Source: Stentor roeselii
Lineage: Eukaryota; Ciliophora; Heterotrichea; Heterotrichida; Stentoridae
NCBI GenBank assembly: GCA_006503475.1
Contig: RSEH01000084.1
Span: 62,001-126,000, forward strand
Reading direction: 5' to 3'
DNA: 64,000 nucleotides
The notes beneath the pieces are model-generated. The model saw nothing but the letters and a program-made list of their open reading frames with translations. It did no database searches and was not told the DNA's origin. This document shows positions 60,441-64,000 of the stretch, piece by piece. How positions within the stretch are numbered: position 1 is the stretch's first letter; every line of letters begins with the position of its first letter. Made by a program: the position numbers and the translations under genes.

Positions 60441-61088
60441 TTACCTGAAATAACTCACAGGTTCTGTTATCAGGAAATTCAAATCAAAAGTTTTTCCCCT
60501 AGTGCTCGAAATATCTTTATCCTTCAATTGTTTATCTGACTTGACTCTTTTTTTCTGCATCAAAATCTCTTCATGAATATCTTTCCTAACACGATCCATT
60601 TGTCTTTGTTCCTCCCTGATCTGTTCAATGATCAAAGAGCTTCTCCGATGTTTTTCAAGAACCTTTTCTTTAGTTTTCAACAAACTTTCCTTTCCTTTCA
60701 AGAAATTGATTTCTTGTTCACTTTTTTTAACTTGATTAAGTTCATTTAAGTACAAGTTATTCTGACAGCTCCAATACTTCAACTCTTCGATAGCTTTTTC
60801 TTTATTTTTTTCTTTGATTTCCTTTTGCTTGATCTTTAAATTCGTATTTTTTTCTTCAATTTTATGATTTTCAGAGACTTTAGACTGCTTTTTTTTTCGA
60901 TTTTCAGTAATCCTGCTGACATTATTCTGTAAAATTTCCTTTCTTTTAACCTGATTATAAAGTACTCTAGTTTTTTCAATATGTTCAGCAAGGGCCTTCA
61001 TATTGAACAACTCTTGAACCTCTTCTTCTTCCTCCAAACTTTTCCTCTTTTGTAAGACTTCCAAAGCCCTGAGCGACTTGGCCGCCAT
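60441..61088 (-). CDS. Coiled-coil protein; probably 3' part of the 61206 gene
   Basis: 215 aa from the ATG at 61088: a Lys/Glu-rich helix (MAAKSLRALEVLQKRKSLEEEEEVQELF; EQIREEQRQMDRVRKDIHEE). The frame stays open upstream to ~61195 and encodes a convincing coiled coil without any ATG (GELEDWVLQQKLDRIEQKLEK). This suggests that the real coding sequence continues from the gene at 61206-61928 across a short intron. The best intron candidate is 14 nt long and leaves the frame shifted by one (see findings). Treated here as a separate entry. Confidence 0.6.
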   Translation of the reverse strand: MAAKSLRALEVLQKRKSLEEEEEVQELFNMKALAEHIEKTRVLYNQVKRKEILQNNVSRITENRKKKQSKVSENHKIEEKNTNLKIKQKEIKEKNKEKAIEELKYWSCQNNLYLNELNQVKKSEQEINFLKGKESLLKTKEKVLEKHRRSSLIIEQIREEQRQMDRVRKDIHEEILMQKKRVKSDKQLKDKDISSTRGKTFDLNFLITEPVSYFR

Positions 61089-61195
61089 TGAAGAAGACCT
61101 TATCTGAGACTGCTTTAAAGCCCTTTGAGTAGATTTTTCAAGTTTCTGCTCGATTCGGTCGAGCTTCTGCTGCAGGACCCAGTCTTCGAGTTCAC

Positions 61196-61209
61196 CTGTT
61201 TAAATTTAC
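61196..61209 (-). other. Candidate 14-nt intron, frame unresolved
   Basis: Minus-strand gtaaatttaaacag. It has the GT...AG ends and an A six bases from the 3' end like the 15-nt introns here, but is one base short and does not restore the frame. A one-base assembly error or a different splice site is possible. Confidence 0.4.
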
Positions 61210-61928
61210 TCGTCAAACTTCCGAAGTTCTGAAAAGTATGAAAAAGTGAATTTTTTTTTGGAATTGTTTGACTGGGTTGATTTTGAACCACTTATAAGAG
61301 CTTCTTTTTCTTGTTTTTCCTGCTCTTCTTGCTTTTTTTTCAGTAATTTTTCTCGTTTTTCATTTAAAATTTCATTTTTCTTGTGTCGCATTTCTTCTTG
61401 AAGTAACTTTTCTTCTTGAATTCGCATAAGTTTTTTTTTACTTTTAATCAAAATTTCGCTTTTTTTTAGATTGTCGGAAGACTGAACTGTTTCGAGATTT
61501 GATAAAAATTTCAGCGCTTTTGAGAGTTTTTTTTTGGAAGATTCGAATTGTTTTAAGTGTCTCGGAGTGAAAAAATAGAAATCTGCTGATTTTTGATGAG
61601 TTGATGATCTTGGGGTTAGAGTGGTTGGAAAGTAGACTTGTGAAAGTGTTTGAGTTTTTATTTGGGAAGGTTTTAACTTTAGGTCTAGGATTTTGGAAGC
61701 TAGAAAGGAAAGTTGTGACTTTCTTCTTGATTGAAAATGCTTGTGGCGAAGTTCTTGTACTTCTGGGCAGTTTTTCTTGTCGATGAAGTCTTCTATTGGC
61801 TTGGGTTTCAGGTCTTGTGGGTTTATGTTGTAGATTTTGCAGAGGTCTTGAAGAATTGGGAGTGAATAATTGTGTCTTTTTATCATGTGGATCACTTCTT
61901 TCAGCTGTTTTTCGTAGGTGTTGTCCAT
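61206..61928 (-). CDS. Basic coiled-coil protein, possibly 5' exon of a larger gene
   Basis: 240 aa (MDNTYEKQLKEVIHMIKRHNY). The N-terminal ~60 residues are helical; the middle is Ser/Thr-rich; ~165-225 is a charged coiled coil (KLMRIQEEKLLQEEMRHKK). The frame ends DE-TAA where a near-intron sequence begins. The downstream region (61195-60441) is open and continues coiled-coil character, so the two may be one protein of ~490 aa. No family recognised. Confidence 0.6.
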   Translation of the reverse strand: MDNTYEKQLKEVIHMIKRHNYSLPILQDLCKIYNINPQDLKPKPIEDFIDKKNCPEVQELRHKHFQSRRKSQLSFLASKILDLKLKPSQIKTQTLSQVYFPTTLTPRSSTHQKSADFYFFTPRHLKQFESSKKKLSKALKFLSNLETVQSSDNLKKSEILIKSKKKLMRIQEEKLLQEEMRHKKNEILNEKREKLLKKKQEEQEKQEKEALISGSKSTQSNNSKKKFTFSYFSELRKFDE

Positions 61929-62232
61929 TAATTTGGTTTTTATCTGAATTTTAATAATTTCTGAGTAATTCAGGGTCTACTTGCAAATTATTTTTTTAGA
62001 TATTTTGAACGTTTGGAATCTTTTACTAGTCAAAATCATCAAATTTTAAATTTAAGAAACCTTAAAGCATTTAATATAAAATTAAGTATTATAAAAAACA
62101 TCTTCTACCTCTTAACACATTTATCAGTAAAAAATCAATAATCTTCACCTTCATATCAAAAAACCTAAAAAACCTAATCCAAAAATCTTAAAATCCCTTA
62201 AAATTACCAATAAAATCTCCATCCCTTATAAA
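61929..62232. other. Divergent intergenic region
   Basis: About 300 bp between two divergent starts. The right two thirds are very low in G (A/C/T-rich) up to and past the ATG of the next gene. Nothing else seen. Confidence 0.5.
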
Positions 62233-63078
62233 ATGACTTCTCCCTACTCTCCAAAATCAAACCCATCCGATCTTTTCAGAGATTCCAAATTAAACTCAAT
62301 TCCAGAGTTCGAGTTTCTCCAGTCAGAACTTCGGCGATTTTACGAGAAGAACTTTTCCCAAAGGTTAGGAGACCAAAGCCATTCTTTCAAATGGAAGCAG
62401 AGCCTTGCCTGGAATCTTCAGCTGCTATTAACCGAGATAGTCCACACAGAAGAAACCGAGAAAAGACAAGAGCTGCTGTTAAAAACCTTAAAATGGTACA
62501 ACGATTATCTAAAAATAAAGGAAACCAGTCCAAACCCTTCAAAAGTTCCTGAAGATGAAGAAGTTCAAGTTTTAATTCCAGAAGAAATTCCCAGGTCCAG
62601 GTCACAAAATCGCACTTATTTCAAACCTTATGTTCCGAAATACAGACAAAGGAAAACTAGACAAGAAATCGCAAGTTCTGCTTTGAAGAGCTTTGAAAAT
62701 ATGAGAAAAAATGAAACTTTGAAGCTGAATTCTAAGGACTTTCAGTTCAAAACTCAAGAAAATGAAGGAAAAAATATGAAAAAGTCAGGGATTCTTAATC
62801 AAAGTTTAATTGATTCGAGTATTATTAGAGATGAGACTGATGAGAGGTTTAAACTTCCGCAGTTGTTTGACTTTAGAAGTGTTTCTCATAAGAGCAAGTA
62901 TATGCAACAGAGACTTGTCCCTTCACCTATTTTGAGTAGTAACCAGATGAAGTTCAATGAGATCAAAGAGGTCGGGTCAATAAAGAAGAACCTTGCGAGG
63001 AAGAAGCAGACAGTTTTCGCTGATACTTTAGAAAAAGCACTTGTTAACGTTTCAGTATTTGCAGAAACTAAATTGTAA
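62233..63078 (+). CDS. Unknown 281-aa basic protein
   Basis: 281 aa. Residues ~25-100 are helical with Trp and Leu (FLQSELRRFYEKNF; WKQSLAWNLQLLLTEIVHTEETEK; LLKTLKWYNDYL), which may form a small globular domain. The rest is basic and polar (YFKPYVPKYRQRKTRQ; LARKKQTVFADTLEKAL). No signal or membrane segment. I do not recognise the family. A cytoskeletal role is possible but unsupported. Confidence 0.65.
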   Translation: MTSPYSPKSNPSDLFRDSKLNSIPEFEFLQSELRRFYEKNFSQRLGDQSHSFKWKQSLAWNLQLLLTEIVHTEETEKRQELLLKTLKWYNDYLKIKETSPNPSKVPEDEEVQVLIPEEIPRSRSQNRTYFKPYVPKYRQRKTRQEIASSALKSFENMRKNETLKLNSKDFQFKTQENEGKNMKKSGILNQSLIDSSIIRDETDERFKLPQLFDFRSVSHKSKYMQQRLVPSPILSSNQMKFNEIKEVGSIKKNLARKKQTVFADTLEKALVNVSVFAETKL

Positions 63079-63147
63079 ATCTGTACATTAAACATATGAT
63101 CTTCAACTTTACTTTACTATAAAAATACCTCTGTTTTAAATATACAT

Positions 63148-63406
63148 AAACTTAAACACTAACAACTTATCCATCATTTTCTTCATTTTAAAATCTACAT
63201 AAATTTAAACACAAACCAACTAATCCATCATTTTCTTCATCTTTAAATCTACATAAACTTAAACACTAACCAACTTATCCATCATTTTCTTCATCTTTAA
63301 ATCTACATAAACTTAAACACTAACCAACTTATCCATCATTTTCTTCATCTTTAAATCTACATAAACTCAAACACTAACCAACTTATCCATCATTTTCTTC
63401 ATCTTA
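63148..63406. repeat. 54-bp tandem repeat derived from a gene's 3' end
   Basis: Five copies (starting ~63148, 63201, 63255, 63309, 63363), the first 53 bp long and the others 54 bp. The rightmost copy includes the last coding codons and stop of the convergent minus-strand gene. Each copy keeps, on the minus strand, the frame MKKMMDKLVSV plus a stop. Copies 3 and 4 are identical; copies 1 and 2 have drifted. Confidence 0.92.
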
Positions 63407-64000
63407 CAAAAACACTCGAAACTATCCTGAGTTCCAAACAAATCCTTAAAAAACTTCTGATCAGCTCTCAAAAAAGGATTATAAAGTCTTTCCATACCCA
63501 TCATCTGGCCGATATTCCTCTCATTCTCCTTAACCTCCTCCATTTTCTTCTTAACAAATTCATTTCCAGGGTCAATCAACTTCGCAAAGATCATCATCTG
63601 AGCAGCCGCTTCAAATCCTGGAAAAATCAAACTTTCACTCGGAAGACTTCTAATTCTCTTCAAACTTTCCCATCCTTTCTGCAAATTAACAAAATTTCCA
63701 CATCCTCCAGTAATAATACAATTTCCAGTGAAGACCACAGGAGTTTTATCAGAACTTTCATTGACTTCAGTGACGACATAAGTGGTGTCATCATCGCCAG
63801 CTCCCGGAGTTTTCATGAAAAAAATACAGAGATCTCCAACAAATTCAATAAAACCATCTTCTCTACTTCCAGGTCTGAAGACTTTCAATGTCGGGTTGAC
63901 TCTTTCCCATTCTCTGACTTCTGCTGCACGTGGAAGGTCGTTAGTTGTCATGAAAAGATGGGTAAAGGCGCCAAGGTGTTCTTTCATAAGACTTTCCACG
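63367..64000 (-). CDS. Glyoxalase II-like metallo-beta-lactamase fold protein, partial, likely inactive
   Basis: The last ~210 residues of a gene whose start lies beyond the right edge; the open frame reaches the window end. It follows the layout of hydroxyacylglutathione hydrolase: a F...TTND segment where THxHxDH is expected, FTGNCIITGGCGNF for TGDTLFxGGCGRF, SLKRIRSLPSESLIFPGFEAA for SLxxLxxLPxxTxVYPGHEYT, and FAKLIDPGNEFV for FAxxxEPxN. The His-x-His-x-Asp-His motif, the Asp of TGD (now Asn) and the His of GHE (now Phe) are all lost, so metal binding and hydrolysis are not expected. The last eleven codons are part of a 54-bp tandem repeat that continues downstream. Confidence 0.72.
   Translation of the reverse strand, partial: VESLMKEHLGAFTHLFMTTNDLPRAAEVREWERVNPTLKVFRPGSREDGFIEFVGDLCIFFMKTPGAGDDDTTYVVTEVNESSDKTPVVFTGNCIITGGCGNFVNLQKGWESLKRIRSLPSESLIFPGFEAAAQMMIFAKLIDPGNEFVKKKMEEVKENERNIGQMMGMERLYNPFLRADQKFFKDLFGTQDSFECFCKMKKMMDKLVSV

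Noticed and set aside
1-64000. A reassigned ciliate genetic code
   Set aside because: All three stops end genes, long homologous frames contain none internally, and breaks are explained by 15-nt introns, so the code is standard.
1-64000. Transposons, CRISPR arrays, telomeric repeats or prokaryotic operons
   Set aside because: No transposase, integrase, spaced direct repeats, telomere runs or Shine-Dalgarno-type organisation were seen.

Overview
The window looks like macronuclear DNA of a ciliate, most likely the heterotrich Stentor coeruleus or a close relative. Long open frames use TAA, TAG and TGA as stops, so the code is standard. The DNA is very AT-rich, genes are tightly packed on both strands, and ten places where a frame breaks are restored by removing a 15-nt GT...AG intron; nine of the ten have an A at intron position 10. 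Standard code plus 15-nt introns is the known signature of Stentor. The gene content (kinases, cyclic-nucleotide-domain channels, basal-body proteins) also fits a free-living ciliate. The species call is inference.

Layout. 0.26-6.8 kb: small genes, including a CFAP97-like protein, a PUB-CAP fusion, a tail-anchored protein, an EF-hand protein, an HMG-box protein and two short MGC proteins. 7.4-16.3 kb: RPAP1, a NACHT-type NTPase with a long coiled coil (two introns near its 5' end), an AT-rich tandem repeat, an unknown 171-aa protein and the mitochondrial ribosomal protein uS5m. 16.3-26.5 kb: a PKG-like protein with a dead kinase domain, an acidic secretory-pathway membrane protein, a 1024-aa coiled coil and glucosamine-6-phosphate synthase. 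27.3-36.6 kb: two tandem cyclic-nucleotide-domain K+ channels flanking a divergent kinase, a coiled-coil gene and a WNK-like pseudokinase. 37-45 kb: a PHD/PLU-1-like protein, eIF2B-alpha, an ABCA half transporter and an unknown spliced gene. 45-59.8 kb: coiled coil, tRNA-Ala(AGC), calmodulin-like protein, an RVxF-bearing protein, an MFS transporter, POC5, KATNIP, an MGCC protein, an ACBP-like protein, another pseudokinase and an ArfGAP. 60.4-64 kb: coiled-coil frames, an unknown gene, a 54-bp tandem repeat and the 3' part of a degenerate glyoxalase-II-like gene that runs off the window.

Most genes are housekeeping or ciliary/cortical and do not form one pathway. POC5 and KATNIP are adjacent on one strand and are both basal-body/cilium proteins. 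Three kinase-fold proteins lack catalytic residues. Gene spacing is extreme: several head-to-head start codons lie 4-26 bp apart, and eIF2B-alpha and the ABC transporter are 3 bp apart. The most unexpected pattern is a strand-asymmetric composition wave: inside single frames the coding strand alternates every ~350-550 bp between G/T-rich and A/C-rich segments, apparently independent of gene direction.
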